The notes beneath the pieces are model-generated. The model saw only the letters and a list, made by a program, of their open reading frames with translations, did not search any database and was not told the DNA's origin. 64,000 nt of DNA from Neptunomonas phycophila (lineage in GTDB: Bacteria; Pseudomonadota; Gammaproteobacteria; Pseudomonadales; Balneatricaceae): assembly GCF_001922575.1 (NCBI RefSeq), contig NZ_MRCI01000002.1:1-64000 (forward strand). Reading direction: 5' to 3'. The position numbers and the translations under genes were made by a program. This document shows, one piece after another, positions 9,850 through 19,343 of this stretch. Positions within the stretch are counted from its first letter, which is position 1, and every line of letters starts with the position of its first letter.

Positions 9850-10816
9850 GGGGGATTTCCTTGGTGTTAATCAGGCGCCGTTTTCGGCTTGCCAATGTAA
9901 AATATGTTCCGTCAATCAATAACAAAGCAATAACAATACATAGAAGGCCGCTGATAAAGTGCGTGCTCAGAAGCGATGAGAATGATGACTGGCTCACGCT
10001 AGTGTAGCAAGCAACCCAGACAGGTATGGTATAAGACATAGCCAGTAATCGAGTGGCGCCTGCTAAAACTACTAAGCGTTGCTGTAGCACAAACGTGAGT
10101 AGTGTCGTAAAGATGGTTAGATAAAGTATGTTGCTCCAAAAACCGCTTAGGTGCCATGAAACCTCGTCTATGTTCCCCCATATTAGCGTAATTGGCAGCA
10201 GCCATAATGTGCCAAATAGCATAATCATAAACGCGCCAGATAATGCAGGCAGTGTTCGGCCCCATTTTTGCACTGAAACCACGTGCAGCGCGAGTAAGAA
10301 ACAAGCGCCGATGTAAATCGAATCTCCTGAGTGCCACACAAAGCTGTTTGAGCCTGCTGTTTGCGTGCTGTGATTAGAGAGCAGCACAATCACGGCTCCT
10401 AGCGAGCCTACTATAAACCCAAAAATTCGGACTCCAGAGGCAAGCTCTCCAAGCCAAACGCGCGCGATGACTACGCCCATCAGTGGAACCAGTGTATATA
10501 ACACTGAAGTGTTTAACGGTGTGGTAGATTCTAACGCCAGGAAAAGTCCAATAAAAAAACCAACCAACGTACCGCTGATGAACACATAGTGGAGTAGGCG
10601 CGACCGTTTACTGAATAGGCGTTTGAACTCGGTTGGCGAGTGAAGCCCAGTGCGACGCCAGCTGATAATAAGACAGGGGACGATGCACAATAGAGCTAAC
10701 AAAAAGCGAAAGCACGACGTCGCCAAAGGACTCGCATAGGCTGACATATTCCCTGAGATGATAAAAGAAGACGCCATCAGCCACGCCCACAGTAATAAAT
10801 ACATCAGCTGATTCAT
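9824..10816 (-). CDS. EamA/DMT-superfamily transporter
   Basis: A 330-residue inner-membrane protein with about ten hydrophobic segments in two repeats, the layout of the drug/metabolite transporter superfamily. Text such as LESTTPLNTSVLYTLVPLMGVVIARVWLGE is typical of EamA exporters. The substrate is unknown. It overlaps the stop of the upstream arylamine N-acetyltransferase gene by 4 bases and the Crp/Fnr gene by 26. This compact operon suggests export of, or response to, an acetylated small molecule, which is inference. Confidence 0.88.
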   Translation of the reverse strand: MNQLMYLLLWAWLMASSFIISGNMSAYASPLATSCFRFLLALLCIVPCLIISWRRTGLHSPTEFKRLFSKRSRLLHYVFISGTLVGFFIGLFLALESTTPLNTSVLYTLVPLMGVVIARVWLGELASGVRIFGFIVGSLGAVIVLLSNHSTQTAGSNSFVWHSGDSIYIGACFLLALHVVSVQKWGRTLPALSGAFMIMLFGTLWLLPITLIWGNIDEVSWHLSGFWSNILYLTIFTTLLTFVLQQRLVVLAGATRLLAMSYTIPVWVACYTSVSQSSFSSLLSTHFISGLLCIVIALLLIDGTYFTLASRKRRLINTKEIPHGSHSTTR

Positions 10817-11643
10817 AGCGAATGCTCACTTAAACGGGGTGCGATAACACGGTCAAACAGATGCGCACTGATTTCGGGAGCTAGACTGATAGAAAATACA
10901 CTGGCGAATAGGTTTGCCAAGTGTGCAGCGGTTGTAACGGCTTGAGTGTGCTCCCCACTGGCATTTTTAATCGTAAAATTCTGATTTTTAAGTAGTGTAG
11001 TCTGTTCAGCGGTTTTAATGCTGACTACTAGATTGTTTACAAAAGCGGCTTGCGGATGTTTGTGCGAATAAAAGTGCCCTAACGTACAGTCAGCATCGGA
11101 GTACTCGGCTAAATCGAAGCGGTACAATGTAAAATAGCCATCGGCTTGCCGAATTTGTAAATCGTATTCTTGAGGGGCTTTTTGAATCAATCGATAGGTA
11201 TCAATGCCAGCCTTTTGCTCTATATCTGTTTTAAGTAAGAGAGGCGCAATAGGGCCGTTAGAGCCAAAGCCTGTATCGATGAGATAGCTATGATTATCCA
11301 GCGTTAAGAGACTCACTCGGTGTGTGCGTGGGGCATTGATATCTTGGTTGTTGAGCACCCTAGCTAGCATCAGCTTTACATCGCCGCCCAACGCTTTCAA
11401 TAACTCAAATGTGAGTTTGTTATGCTCAAAGCAATAGCCTCCGTAACCGCGAGTCACCAGCTTTTGGCTAATATCATCTATATCAAGAGAAATATCTTCC
11501 CGCAGTAATGCCGCTAAACTATTGAAGGTATAGCGTTCCACATGTCGTTGCTGTAATCGTGTTGTAAACGCAAGCGTTAGCCTATCTGGGATCTCCAGTC
11601 CAAGGTCGGTAAGGTATGACAGTAAACTCAGTGGAAGAGACAT
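10813..11643 (-). CDS. nat: arylamine N-acetyltransferase
   Basis: Transfers acetyl from acetyl-CoA to arylamines, hydrazines or related substrates. The 276-residue protein has the Cys-His-Asp triad: Cys71 in GGYCFEHNKL, His108 in THRVSLL and Asp123 in IDTGFGSNG. Length and order fit the bacterial NAT family. It is the first gene of a three-gene minus-strand operon with an EamA exporter and a Crp/Fnr regulator, and is divergent from the kinase gene at 11804. The shared spacer of 160 bases should hold both promoters. Confidence 0.92.
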   Translation of the reverse strand: MSLPLSLLSYLTDLGLEIPDRLTLAFTTRLQQRHVERYTFNSLAALLREDISLDIDDISQKLVTRGYGGYCFEHNKLTFELLKALGGDVKLMLARVLNNQDINAPRTHRVSLLTLDNHSYLIDTGFGSNGPIAPLLLKTDIEQKAGIDTYRLIQKAPQEYDLQIRQADGYFTLYRFDLAEYSDADCTLGHFYSHKHPQAAFVNNLVVSIKTAEQTTLLKNQNFTIKNASGEHTQAVTTAAHLANLFASVFSISLAPEISAHLFDRVIAPRLSEHSL

Positions 11644-11803
11644 GATGGCGTCCTAGTCTGTGTGATTGATGGCGCCATAGTAATGTCGACGCGGCGACAA
11701 GGAATTAACCTAGGTTTACTCAGGTGAAATATCTTTGTTTTTGGCTGGAGAGCGTATGCTTTGCATGCTTATATATCATGAGCAGCACAATAGAGCATAA
11801 AAA

Positions 11804-12439
11804 ATGGATACATATACTGAATTAGCCAACATTCTTCGTCATCGTATGGCGAGCTTGGCGCATAACCAGCAACTGTGGATTGGTTTAGCCGGAGCGCCCG
11901 GCAGCGGGAAAAGTACGATCGCACAGGAGTTAAAAGCACAAATCGGTGAGCAACTGTTGGTGATTCCCCAAGACGGCTATCACTATTATCGCCATGAACT
12001 CGATACTATGGATAATCCCACTTATATGCATGTAAGGCGGGGAGCGTCTTTTACGTTCAATGCCGACAAGCTAGTGGCTGACTTAGTAACGGCACGCCAG
12101 AAAGGGGAAGGTTGTTTCCCGAGTTTTGACCACGGCGTTGGTGATCCTGTCGAGAATGATATACACCTCTCTCGCCAGCACCGTGTCATCATTGTTGAAG
12201 GCAGTTTTTTATTGTTGGATGAGTCACCGTGGTGCAATCTTAAAACGCACGTGTTTGATGAAAGCTGGTTTATCAATATTTCGCTGGATGAGTCAAACCG
12301 TCGTGTTACAGGCCGTCATGTGAGTCTTGGCTTGACCCCAGAACAGGCTAGCCAGCGAGTCGCTGCTAATGATGTAATCAACGCTGAATTAATAACAAAA
12401 GTTTCTCCCGCCAATGCTGATCGTTTGATTTGTATTTAA
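11804..12439 (+). CDS. nucleoside/nucleotide kinase-family protein (PRK/uridine kinase-like)
   Basis: A 211-residue P-loop protein. Walker A is GAPGSGKST at residues ~29-37, and the phosphoribulokinase/uridine kinase-like segments IIVEGSFLLLDESPW and RVTGRHVSLGLTPEQA match the YfdG/FrcK-like group often annotated as nucleoside kinase family. The true substrate cannot be read from the sequence; sugars, pantothenate and nucleosides are all known in relatives. It is followed 40 bases on by a hydroxyacid dehydrogenase, probably in one operon. Confidence 0.82.
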   Translation: MDTYTELANILRHRMASLAHNQQLWIGLAGAPGSGKSTIAQELKAQIGEQLLVIPQDGYHYYRHELDTMDNPTYMHVRRGASFTFNADKLVADLVTARQKGEGCFPSFDHGVGDPVENDIHLSRQHRVIIVEGSFLLLDESPWCNLKTHVFDESWFINISLDESNRRVTGRHVSLGLTPEQASQRVAANDVINAELITKVSPANADRLICI

Positions 12440-12479
12440 TGTCGATTAAGCGGACGCACATAACAGGAGCAGAATCTTT

Positions 12480-13454
12480 ATGAAAATAGCTGTGCTAGAT
12501 GATTACCAAAATGCGGTAGTCAACCTCGATTGTTTTTCTGTGTTGCAAGGTCACGAAGTGATGGTGCTAAATGAAACTTATACGGATATTGATGCGTTGG
12601 CGCAGAAGTTAGCCGGTGTCGAAGCCTTGGTTTTGATCCGCGAGCGAACTGTCATTAGTGAAGCGCTTTTATCCAAGCTTCCCGCCCTAAAATTGATTAG
12701 CCAAACAGGCAAAGTCAGCAACCATATCGATGTAGCCTTATGCAAACGATATGGCGTAGCCGTTGCCGAAGGCGTTGGCTCACCAGTGGCGCCTGCTGAG
12801 TTATGCTGGGGGCTAATAATGGCTGCATCACGACATATCCCGGCTTATTGTGATCAGTTGTCACAGGGGTATTGGCAGCAATCGGGTGGGGAAGGTTCTT
12901 CTCTTGGCTTAGGGCGAACCTTGAGCGGCTTAACTTTGGGTATTTGGGGATACGGTAAAATAGGTCAGCGTATAGCTCGTTTTGCACAGGCATTTGATAT
13001 GAATGTATTGGTGTGGGGGCGAGAGCCGTCGCGTATAAAGGCCGAAGCTGATGGCTGGCAAGTGGCTAACAGTAAGGCAGCGTTTTTTGCCGATGCTGAT
13101 GTGTTGAGTCTACACTTACGCCTTAATGAGGCTACCAAAGGGTGTGTGACCGCGGCTGATTTAGCACGAATGAAAGCAGACTCTTTGTTCGTTAATACCA
13201 GCCGTGCAGAATTGGTTGAGCCAGGCGCATTATTGCAGGAGTTAATCCGCAAGCCGACTAAGCGAGCAGCCATTGATGTATATGATATAGAGCCCGCAAC
13301 GCTACAGAATGAACCTCTGTTATCTCTGCCTAATGCACTATGTTCGCCACACCTTGGCTATGTCGAGAAAAACAGTTACGAGCTTTACTTCAATATTGCT
13401 TTTGAAAATGTGGTGGCCTTTGCTAATGCACAACCGCAGAACATAGCACACTAA
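12480..13454 (+). CDS. D-2-hydroxyacid dehydrogenase family protein
   Basis: A 324-residue NAD(P)-dependent oxidoreductase. The catalytic domain frames a Rossmann fold with GIWGYGKIGQRIARFAQAF near residues 155-173. The active-site Arg lies in SLHLRLNEATKGCV, the Glu in DVYDIEPATLQNEPL, and the His in SPHLGYVEKNSYELYF. This variant family, with Tyr after the His-Leu-Gly, is known from proteobacteria, but its substrate is not settled. An AGGAG-type site precedes the ATG. It is convergent with lnt across a shared terminator. Confidence 0.87.
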   Translation: MKIAVLDDYQNAVVNLDCFSVLQGHEVMVLNETYTDIDALAQKLAGVEALVLIRERTVISEALLSKLPALKLISQTGKVSNHIDVALCKRYGVAVAEGVGSPVAPAELCWGLIMAASRHIPAYCDQLSQGYWQQSGGEGSSLGLGRTLSGLTLGIWGYGKIGQRIARFAQAFDMNVLVWGREPSRIKAEADGWQVANSKAAFFADADVLSLHLRLNEATKGCVTAADLARMKADSLFVNTSRAELVEPGALLQELIRKPTKRAAIDVYDIEPATLQNEPLLSLPNALCSPHLGYVEKNSYELYFNIAFENVVAFANAQPQNIAH

Positions 13455-13482
13455 CGAAGGCATTAGTGCCAAATTTCCACGT

Positions 13483-13513
13483 AAACAGGGCGCCCTTACT
13501 GTGCCCTGTTTTT
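13483..13513. terminator. shared terminator of convergent genes
   Basis: AAACAGGGC (13483-13491) pairs with GCCCTGTTT (13503-13511) around an 11-nt loop, with T residues to 13513. It closes the hydroxyacid dehydrogenase transcript. It overlaps the last codons of lnt on the other strand, so the lnt stop lies in the loop. Confidence 0.75.
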
Positions 13514-14986
13514 GCGCCAGCCATAAGCAATCATCAGCAAAACAAAGCTGATGACAAGTACAGGAGCTACGCCCCAGCGTTGATAAGGGGTAATACCTGT
13601 TCGTTTTTGGATAGATCCATGTAATACGGCTTCTTGATACGGAGGGATTTGCATACTGATTTTCCCTTTATCATCAATAATGGCCGTTAAACCATTATTA
13701 GTGCTACGCACCAGCCAGCGGCCGTTTTCCAGTGCTCGCATCTGGGCTATTTGTAAATGCTGTGCAGGCGCGATGGTGTGGCTAAACCAGGTGTCATTCG
13801 AGACTGTTACGAGCCAATCGCTTTTCATTGCCATGACGCGCACCAGTTCGGGGTAGGCAATCTCGTAACAGATAGCAGCGGCGATAGCCATGGAATCGGT
13901 GTTTAGTGGGTCTTGTTCGGGAGCAGGTAAGCTAAAGCTCGACATCGGCAAATCAAAGAACCCGCCAATTTTTCGCATGACATCTTGAAACGGCACATAT
14001 TCACCAAAGGGCACTAAGCGCTGTTTATGGTAGAGATCGCCATCGCCGGTTAACACGGCCAAACTATTATACATGCGGTACCCATCCGGGCTTTCGGCAT
14101 CCAGTACAAGTGACGGAATACCGCTGATTAGCGTGCGCCCGTCTTTTTCCATCTCGGATATCAGCATGTATACATAAGGTGATGCTTCACTAAACAGGGC
14201 TGGTATAGCCGTTTCAGGCCAAACAACTACCGGCGCTCGTGTTTGCTCATGAGTGAGATTAACGTAGCGCATTAAAAAATCCGGAAGGTAGCTCGGATCC
14301 CATTTCTGATTTTGCGGTATGTTTGCCTGCACCACATCGACATCAAAAGGCTTGCCGACGGGAGAGGTCCAATCTCGTTCTAGCAATGGTGTCAGGCACA
14401 GTACCGAAATTGTTATTGCACATAAAATGCGCTGTGCGATCTCGCGAGTGGTTAATAATGCACAAAAGCAGGTGCTGAGCGTGACGGATATTAGGCTCAC
14501 TAGCCAAACTCCACCGATAGGTGCTGTAGCGTCAAAGGGAGTGTCTAATAGGGCATAACCTAGATACAGCCATGGGAAGCCCGTGAACACCCAGCTGCGT
14601 AGCCATTCGAATAGTATCCAAGTACCTATAAACCCGGCGACGGTAAAGCCCGGGCGGGAAAACCAGCGCGCATACAAGTAAGTTTGTAATGCAAAAAATA
14701 GCGCCAGCCCAGCCGCAAATGCGGCGGTCATGAGCACGGCAAACACCATTGGGGTGCCGCCAAAGGTATGAATGCTGACATACACCCAAGAAACACCCGT
14801 ACCAAACAAGCCCAAGCCAAATAGCCAGCCAAGCCATGTAGATTGTTTAATGGTTTGGTCTTTGAGTAATAAAAAAAGGAGAGCTGGTGTGACGAGAATG
14901 AGCGGCCACCAGTGAAAAGGAGCAAAGGCCAGCGGTGTTAACCCGCCAGCAAACAATGCCAATAAGGCGCGCCCGTAAAAAGGCAT
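13496..14986 (-). CDS. lnt: apolipoprotein N-acyltransferase
   Basis: Adds the third acyl chain to lipoproteins at the periplasmic face of the inner membrane. The 496-residue protein has six to eight N-terminal membrane segments followed by a nitrilase domain. The catalytic triad is readable as Glu in VVWPETAIPALF, Lys in HKQRLVPFGEYVPF and Cys in AICYEIAYPELVR. It is the distal gene of miaB-ybeZ-ybeY-corC-lnt, a standard gammaproteobacterial order. Confidence 0.97.
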   Translation of the reverse strand: MPFYGRALLALFAGGLTPLAFAPFHWWPLILVTPALLFLLLKDQTIKQSTWLGWLFGLGLFGTGVSWVYVSIHTFGGTPMVFAVLMTAAFAAGLALFFALQTYLYARWFSRPGFTVAGFIGTWILFEWLRSWVFTGFPWLYLGYALLDTPFDATAPIGGVWLVSLISVTLSTCFCALLTTREIAQRILCAITISVLCLTPLLERDWTSPVGKPFDVDVVQANIPQNQKWDPSYLPDFLMRYVNLTHEQTRAPVVVWPETAIPALFSEASPYVYMLISEMEKDGRTLISGIPSLVLDAESPDGYRMYNSLAVLTGDGDLYHKQRLVPFGEYVPFQDVMRKIGGFFDLPMSSFSLPAPEQDPLNTDSMAIAAAICYEIAYPELVRVMAMKSDWLVTVSNDTWFSHTIAPAQHLQIAQMRALENGRWLVRSTNNGLTAIIDDKGKISMQIPPYQEAVLHGSIQKRTGITPYQRWGVAPVLVISFVLLMIAYGWRKNRAQ

Positions 14987-15044
14987 GACGATATCCTACA
15001 GTTTAGGTTGCTAAATAAAGTAAATCCCAACAGTTAGTGTCTGG

Positions 15045-15878
15045 TTATTTACGTTTAACCTGTAATAAACGAATCCGGCGCGTGTCCGATGATAAAACTT
15101 TGAACACAAATCCATCAATCGTGACTTCTTCGTCTTTGCGCGGTAAGTGCCCAAAGCGTCGAGTGACTATGCCGCCAATGGTATCGAACTCGTCATCGGG
15201 AATGGAAGCATCAAAATACTCGTTAAAGTCTTCAATTTCGGTTAGAGCTTTTACGATGTAAGCGTTTTCATCAAAGGGGCGAATATTACCTTCGCTGTCG
15301 TTGACGTCGTGCTCATCTTCTATCTCACCGACGATTTGTTCAAGAACATCTTCAATGGTAACCAGGCCAGCAATACTACCGTATTCATCAATGACGATAG
15401 CCATGTGATTACGGGTAGCACGAAACTCCTTGAGCAATGTATTTAAGCGTTTGCTTTCAGGGATAAACGTTGCTTTGCGAAGCTTGCTATAAATATCGAA
15501 TTCTTCTTGGTTGTCTTCGATAATAAGCGGGAGCAGATCTTTTGCCAGTAACACCCCTATAACTTCGTCAGGAGATTCGCCAATCACGGGGAAGCGCGAG
15601 TGGGCGCTAGAAATGATCAGTGGAAGAAACTCTTTGGGCGTTTGCTCTGCATTAACTACAGCCATCTGTGAGCGCGGGATCATGATATCCCGAACTTGCA
15701 TTTCGGACACCTGCATGGCGCCTTCTATGATGTTTAACGCTTCGTAATCAAGGACGTTTTCCTCGGTTGCTTCGCGCAGCAATTCCAACACGTCTTGACG
15801 TGTTTTAGGTTCATCAGAAAAAGCTTGGGTAAGGCGCCCGAACCAACTTCGGGGTTGTGCCGATCGATCTTCACTCAT
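15045..15878 (-). CDS. corC: CorC/YbeX, CBS-pair protein linked to Mg/Co homeostasis
   Basis: A 277-residue soluble member of the HlyC/CorC family. It contains a CBS pair (MQVRDIMIPRSQMAVV near residue 60 and FRATRNHMAIVIDEYGSIAGLVTIEDVLEQIVGEI near 135-170). It ends with a CorC_HlyC transporter-associated domain (FDTIGGIVTRRFGHLPRKDEEVTIDGF). In E. coli it has been tied to magnesium/cobalt efflux and to ribosome biogenesis with YbeY and YbeZ. It lies 10 bases after ybeY and 58 bases before lnt. Confidence 0.95.
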   Translation of the reverse strand: MSEDRSAQPRSWFGRLTQAFSDEPKTRQDVLELLREATEENVLDYEALNIIEGAMQVSEMQVRDIMIPRSQMAVVNAEQTPKEFLPLIISSAHSRFPVIGESPDEVIGVLLAKDLLPLIIEDNQEEFDIYSKLRKATFIPESKRLNTLLKEFRATRNHMAIVIDEYGSIAGLVTIEDVLEQIVGEIEDEHDVNDSEGNIRPFDENAYIVKALTEIEDFNEYFDASIPDDEFDTIGGIVTRRFGHLPRKDEEVTIDGFVFKVLSSDTRRIRLLQVKRK

Positions 15879-15887
15879 AGCGGATCC

Positions 15888-16346
15888 TCATTCTCCTTGA
15901 AGATAAGGGTCAGGAATATTTAAGGTAGCGAGTAGCTCTGTTTCTAACGCTTCCATTTCTTGTGCTTCGGAGTCATTTATATGGTCGAATCCGATAAGAT
16001 GCAAGCAGCCATGGATAACCATGTGCGCCCAATGGTGCAATAGTGGCTTTTTTTGCTCTTGAGCTTCTTGGCGAACAATATCAGCACAAATGGCCAAATC
16101 GCCAATAATATCGTTAGGAACACCCGGTGGTGCTTCAAACGGGAAAGACAAAACGTTAGTCGGAGCGTCTTTGCCGCGGTAGCTATTGTTAAGTGTTTGG
16201 CTCTCATCGGGCTCAACAATGCGTATGCAAATTTCACCACGACCGCGTCGGCCTTTCAGTGCCAAGGTTACCCATTGGCTAAACTCAGCATCATTAGGGA
16301 TGTCGCTGGCGTCGGCTTCGCGTTGAATATCAACGTAGAGGCTCAT
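15888..16346 (-). CDS. ybeY: endoribonuclease YbeY, 16S rRNA maturation
   Basis: A 152-residue zinc-dependent single-strand endoribonuclease acting in 16S rRNA 3' maturation and ribosome quality control. The zinc motif HxxxHxxxxxH is present as HGCLHLIGFDH near the C-terminus. The upstream signature LNNSYRGKDAPTNVLSFPFE is typical. Its start overlaps the end of ybeZ by 4 bases (ATGA), so translation is coupled. Confidence 0.97.
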   Translation of the reverse strand: MSLYVDIQREADASDIPNDAEFSQWVTLALKGRRGRGEICIRIVEPDESQTLNNSYRGKDAPTNVLSFPFEAPPGVPNDIIGDLAICADIVRQEAQEQKKPLLHHWAHMVIHGCLHLIGFDHINDSEAQEMEALETELLATLNIPDPYLQGE

Positions 16347-17350
16347 AGATGGTTCTCGTTATTGTGCTTTTTATCAAATCGGTCGTAGGCTTCAACAATA
16401 TGCTGAACCAACGGATGACGCACTACGTCTTTAGATGAGAAATGCGTAAAACCAATACCTTTAACGCCGTCGAGTACCTCAATAGCGTGCTTGAGGCCAG
16501 AATAGGTGCCCTTAGGTAAATCGACTTGAGTCACATCGCCAGTGATAACGGCGGTTGAGCCAAAGCCGATACGCGTGAGGAACATTTTCATCTGTTCACG
16601 CGTGGTGTTTTGGCTTTCATCAAGGATAACAAACGAGTTATTAAGAGTACGGCCGCGCATGTAGGCTAATGGCGCAATCTCAATAATGTTTCGTTCGATT
16701 AACTTGGCAACCTTTTCGACACCCAGCATTTCATACAAAGCATCGTAAAGCGGACGTAAATAAGGATCGACCTTCTGTGATAAATCACCAGGTAAAAAAC
16801 CCAGCTTTTCGCCCGCTTCCACGGCAGGCCGCACAAGCAGTATACGATCAATCTCTTCTCGCTCTAATGCCTCAACGGCGCAGGCTACAGCAAGGTAAGT
16901 TTTACCTGTACCGGCAGGGCCAATACCAAAATTAATATCATGTGCCCACACCGAGCGGATATAACCTTGTTGATTGGGCCCGCGCGGTTTGATCTGTACT
17001 TTGCGGGTGCGTATTACAACATCGACTTCCACACCGCTCGTGTTATCAGTTTGCGCTGCCACGCGTTGCTCGATACCAGATTGCTGTAAATGCAAATGCA
17101 CAGACTCGGGTGTTAGCGCATGGCCATTTAACGCGTCGGAATACAGTTGCTTTAACAGTGTGGCAACGGGTTCGACTAACTCGGTTGGACCGGTTACTTG
17201 AAATTCGTTGCTGCGGTTGTGAATGCTGACCTTAAGTCGAGATTCAATCAACTTAAGGTGCGCGTTGAGCTGACCGCACAGGCTAGCCAGTGCGTCAGCG
17301 TCATAAGGCGTTAATAGAAATTTAACGTCCTGATTGGATGTGTTGGTCAT
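16343..17350 (-). CDS. ybeZ: PhoH-like ATPase YbeZ
   Basis: A P-loop ATPase of the PhoH family, partner of YbeY in rRNA processing. Walker A is FGIGPAGTGKTYLAVA, and the Walker B-like segment is RTLNNSFVILDESQNTT. A divergent KH-like N-terminal domain occupies residues ~1-110. I take the ATG at 17350 (335 residues). The longer reading begins with a TTG at 17389 inside miaB. The ribosome-binding site is weak (GGAG 15 bases back), so the start is moderately sure. Confidence 0.94.
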   Translation of the reverse strand: MTNTSNQDVKFLLTPYDADALASLCGQLNAHLKLIESRLKVSIHNRSNEFQVTGPTELVEPVATLLKQLYSDALNGHALTPESVHLHLQQSGIEQRVAAQTDNTSGVEVDVVIRTRKVQIKPRGPNQQGYIRSVWAHDINFGIGPAGTGKTYLAVACAVEALEREEIDRILLVRPAVEAGEKLGFLPGDLSQKVDPYLRPLYDALYEMLGVEKVAKLIERNIIEIAPLAYMRGRTLNNSFVILDESQNTTREQMKMFLTRIGFGSTAVITGDVTQVDLPKGTYSGLKHAIEVLDGVKGIGFTHFSSKDVVRHPLVQHIVEAYDRFDKKHNNENHL

Positions 17351-17372
17351 ATAGGGCTTGTCTAGCTCCGGT

Positions 17373-18722
17373 TTACTGAATCGTATCAAGTTCGGAGCTA
17401 ATGAGCTCTCCGATCAAGGAATTGGCATAGGCTTCGACAATCTTCACGTCGGCAAAGTGGCCGATAAGATCAGGATTGCTGCAGCGGAAGTTAACCACAC
17501 GGTTGTTTTCAGTACGACCTGAAAGCATGCCTGGGTCCTTCTTCGAGTATCCATTCACCAAAATGCGTTGGGTAGAATCGACCATACGACGGCTGATTTG
17601 CATGGCTTGCTGGATAATACGGCTTTGCAGAATTTCTAGGCGCTGTTTTTTGGTTTCTTCTGTGACCGTGTCCGGTAAGTCAGAAGCCGGTGTCCCCGGA
17701 CGGCGGCTGTAAATGAAGCTGAAAGAGGTATCGAAGTTGATCTCTTGGATCAGGTTCATCGTCGCTTCAAAGTCGGCGTCTGTCTCACCCGGGAAGCCAA
17801 TGATAAAGTCAGAGGACATGCTCAGATCAGGGCGCACTTTTAACAGACGACGGATTTTAGATTTGTACTCTAATACCGTATGGCCGCGCTTCATGGCCAT
17901 CAAAATACGGTCTGAACCCGATTGCACCGGTAAGTGTAAATGACTCACTAGCTCAGGGACATCCGCATAGGCTTCGATTAAGCTATCCGTAAATTCAACG
18001 GGGTGCGATGTCGTAAAGCGGATACGGTCAATACCCTCAATTGCCGCAACGTTACGGATAAGCTCGGCTAGATCAGCATAATCGCCGTCATCTAGTTCGC
18101 CACGGTAGGCGTTAACGTTTTGGCCCAAAAGGTTAACTTCACGCACGCCTTGCTCTGCAAGTTCGATGCACTCGGCGATTACATCGTTCATGGGGCGGCT
18201 AACTTCTTCACCACGAGTATAAGGTACAACACAGAACGTGCAGTACTTGCTGCAGCCTTCCATAACCGAAACAAATGCTTCCGCGCCTTCTACCTTTGGA
18301 GCCGGTAGGGCGTCAAATTTCTCGATTTCAGGGAAGGTTACGTCAACAATGCCGCTTTTGCCTTCATGTGTGAGGTCGATCATCTCTGGCAAACGGTGCA
18401 AGGTTTGCGGACCAAAGATCATATCCACATACGGTGCACGTCCTAAAATTTTATCGCCTTCTTGGCTGGCGACACACCCACCAACACCAATTAATAAATC
18501 GGGACGTTTCGCTTTAAGCTTTTTCCAGCGGCCTAGCTGGTGGAAAACTTTCTCCTGTGCTTTTTCCCTTATTGAACAGGTGTTTAGCAGCAGAACATCG
18601 GCATCATCCGGGTTGTCGGTTAATTCCAATGCATGGCTTTCACCTAGTAAGTCCGCCATACGGGAGGAATCATACTCGTTCATTTGACAGCCATGAGTTT
18701 TAATAAATAGCTTCTTCGCCAT
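17373..18722 (-). CDS. miaB: tRNA-2-methylthio-N6-dimethylallyladenosine synthase MiaB
   Basis: Radical-SAM methylthiotransferase that converts i6A37 to ms2i6A37 in tRNAs reading UNN codons. The 449-residue protein has the UPF0004 domain with three cluster cysteines (Cys12, Cys49, Cys83). The radical-SAM CxxxCxxC (Cys157, 161, 164 in CSKYCTFC) and a C-terminal TRAM domain follow. It is the first gene of the miaB-ybeZ-ybeY-corC-lnt block. Confidence 0.98.
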   Translation of the reverse strand: MAKKLFIKTHGCQMNEYDSSRMADLLGESHALELTDNPDDADVLLLNTCSIREKAQEKVFHQLGRWKKLKAKRPDLLIGVGGCVASQEGDKILGRAPYVDMIFGPQTLHRLPEMIDLTHEGKSGIVDVTFPEIEKFDALPAPKVEGAEAFVSVMEGCSKYCTFCVVPYTRGEEVSRPMNDVIAECIELAEQGVREVNLLGQNVNAYRGELDDGDYADLAELIRNVAAIEGIDRIRFTTSHPVEFTDSLIEAYADVPELVSHLHLPVQSGSDRILMAMKRGHTVLEYKSKIRRLLKVRPDLSMSSDFIIGFPGETDADFEATMNLIQEINFDTSFSFIYSRRPGTPASDLPDTVTEETKKQRLEILQSRIIQQAMQISRRMVDSTQRILVNGYSKKDPGMLSGRTENNRVVNFRCSNPDLIGHFADVKIVEAYANSLIGELISSELDTIQ

Positions 18723-18827
18723 TTCGCACCTAGGTTGGATTGTGTGAATCGATTAAAAAAAGACCAGATATTATACGTGAAATAGGCCTCTATGAGTAGC
18801 GCTTAATACGCTTGTAATATCAGCATT

Positions 18828-18927
18828 TGACCCCATAAAGTGTGCGGTGTTCACTTATTACGAGCCACTCATTCCACAGCGCCCTTGTTATTACGTGCTG
18901 TTGGCGAATTTTAACTGTGTGGGGTCA
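18828..18927 (+). promoter_or_regulatory. inverted repeat around the DUF1820 leader
   Basis: TGACCCCA (18828-18835) and TGGGGTCA (18920-18927) are perfect 8-bp inverted arms 84 bases apart. The right arm contains the GGGG that serves as Shine-Dalgarno for the ATG at 18930. It could be a long-range RNA fold closing the start site, or chance. Confidence 0.35.
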
Positions 18928-18929
18928 TT

Positions 18930-19259
18930 ATGGCGGTTGCTAAACAAGATCATATCTATCGTGTCGTGTTCTTAAATCAAGACAAGGTATACGAAATCTT
19001 TGTTAAAAATGTGTATCAGAGTGATATGTGGGGGTTTATTGAAATAGAAGACTTTATTTTTGGAAGCCGTTCAGACGTGCTTGTTGATCCGAGTGAGGAT
19101 AAGCTCAAGCAGCAATTTGAGGGGGTTAACCGTAGCTATATCCCTATGCAAGCGATTGTACGCATCGATGAAGTCAAAAAAGAAGGCGTGGCCAAAATAA
19201 CTGACATAAAAGGTAATGTAAGTGCGTTTCCTATTATGCCGCCACCTTCCAAACCATAG
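18930..19259 (+). CDS. DUF1820 family protein
   Basis: A 109-residue protein opening IYRVVFLNQDKVYEIFVKNVYQSDMWGFIEIEDFIFG, the DUF1820 signature. It ends with a proline-rich tail. It is widespread in gammaproteobacteria next to miaB, as here, but has no established function; the fold is probably a small beta-rich domain. It is divergent from miaB, with a 207-base spacer carrying an inverted repeat, and is closed by a bidirectional terminator. Confidence 0.88.
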   Translation: MAVAKQDHIYRVVFLNQDKVYEIFVKNVYQSDMWGFIEIEDFIFGSRSDVLVDPSEDKLKQQFEGVNRSYIPMQAIVRIDEVKKEGVAKITDIKGNVSAFPIMPPPSKP

Positions 19260-19290
19260 CGCTGCCCCACTTACCCGGCAAACAACCAGT

Positions 19291-19329
19291 AAAAAATGGG
19301 CGTAAGGTGCGACCTTAGGCCCATTTTTT
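19291..19329. terminator. bidirectional terminator
   Basis: AAAAAATGGGC (19291-19301) pairs with GCCCATTTTTT (19319-19329), and TAAGGT pairs with ACCTTA inside. A and T runs on both sides make it work for both converging genes, DUF1820 and the lipoprotein. Confidence 0.9.
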
Positions 19330-19343
19330 GGTAATACCGGCCG

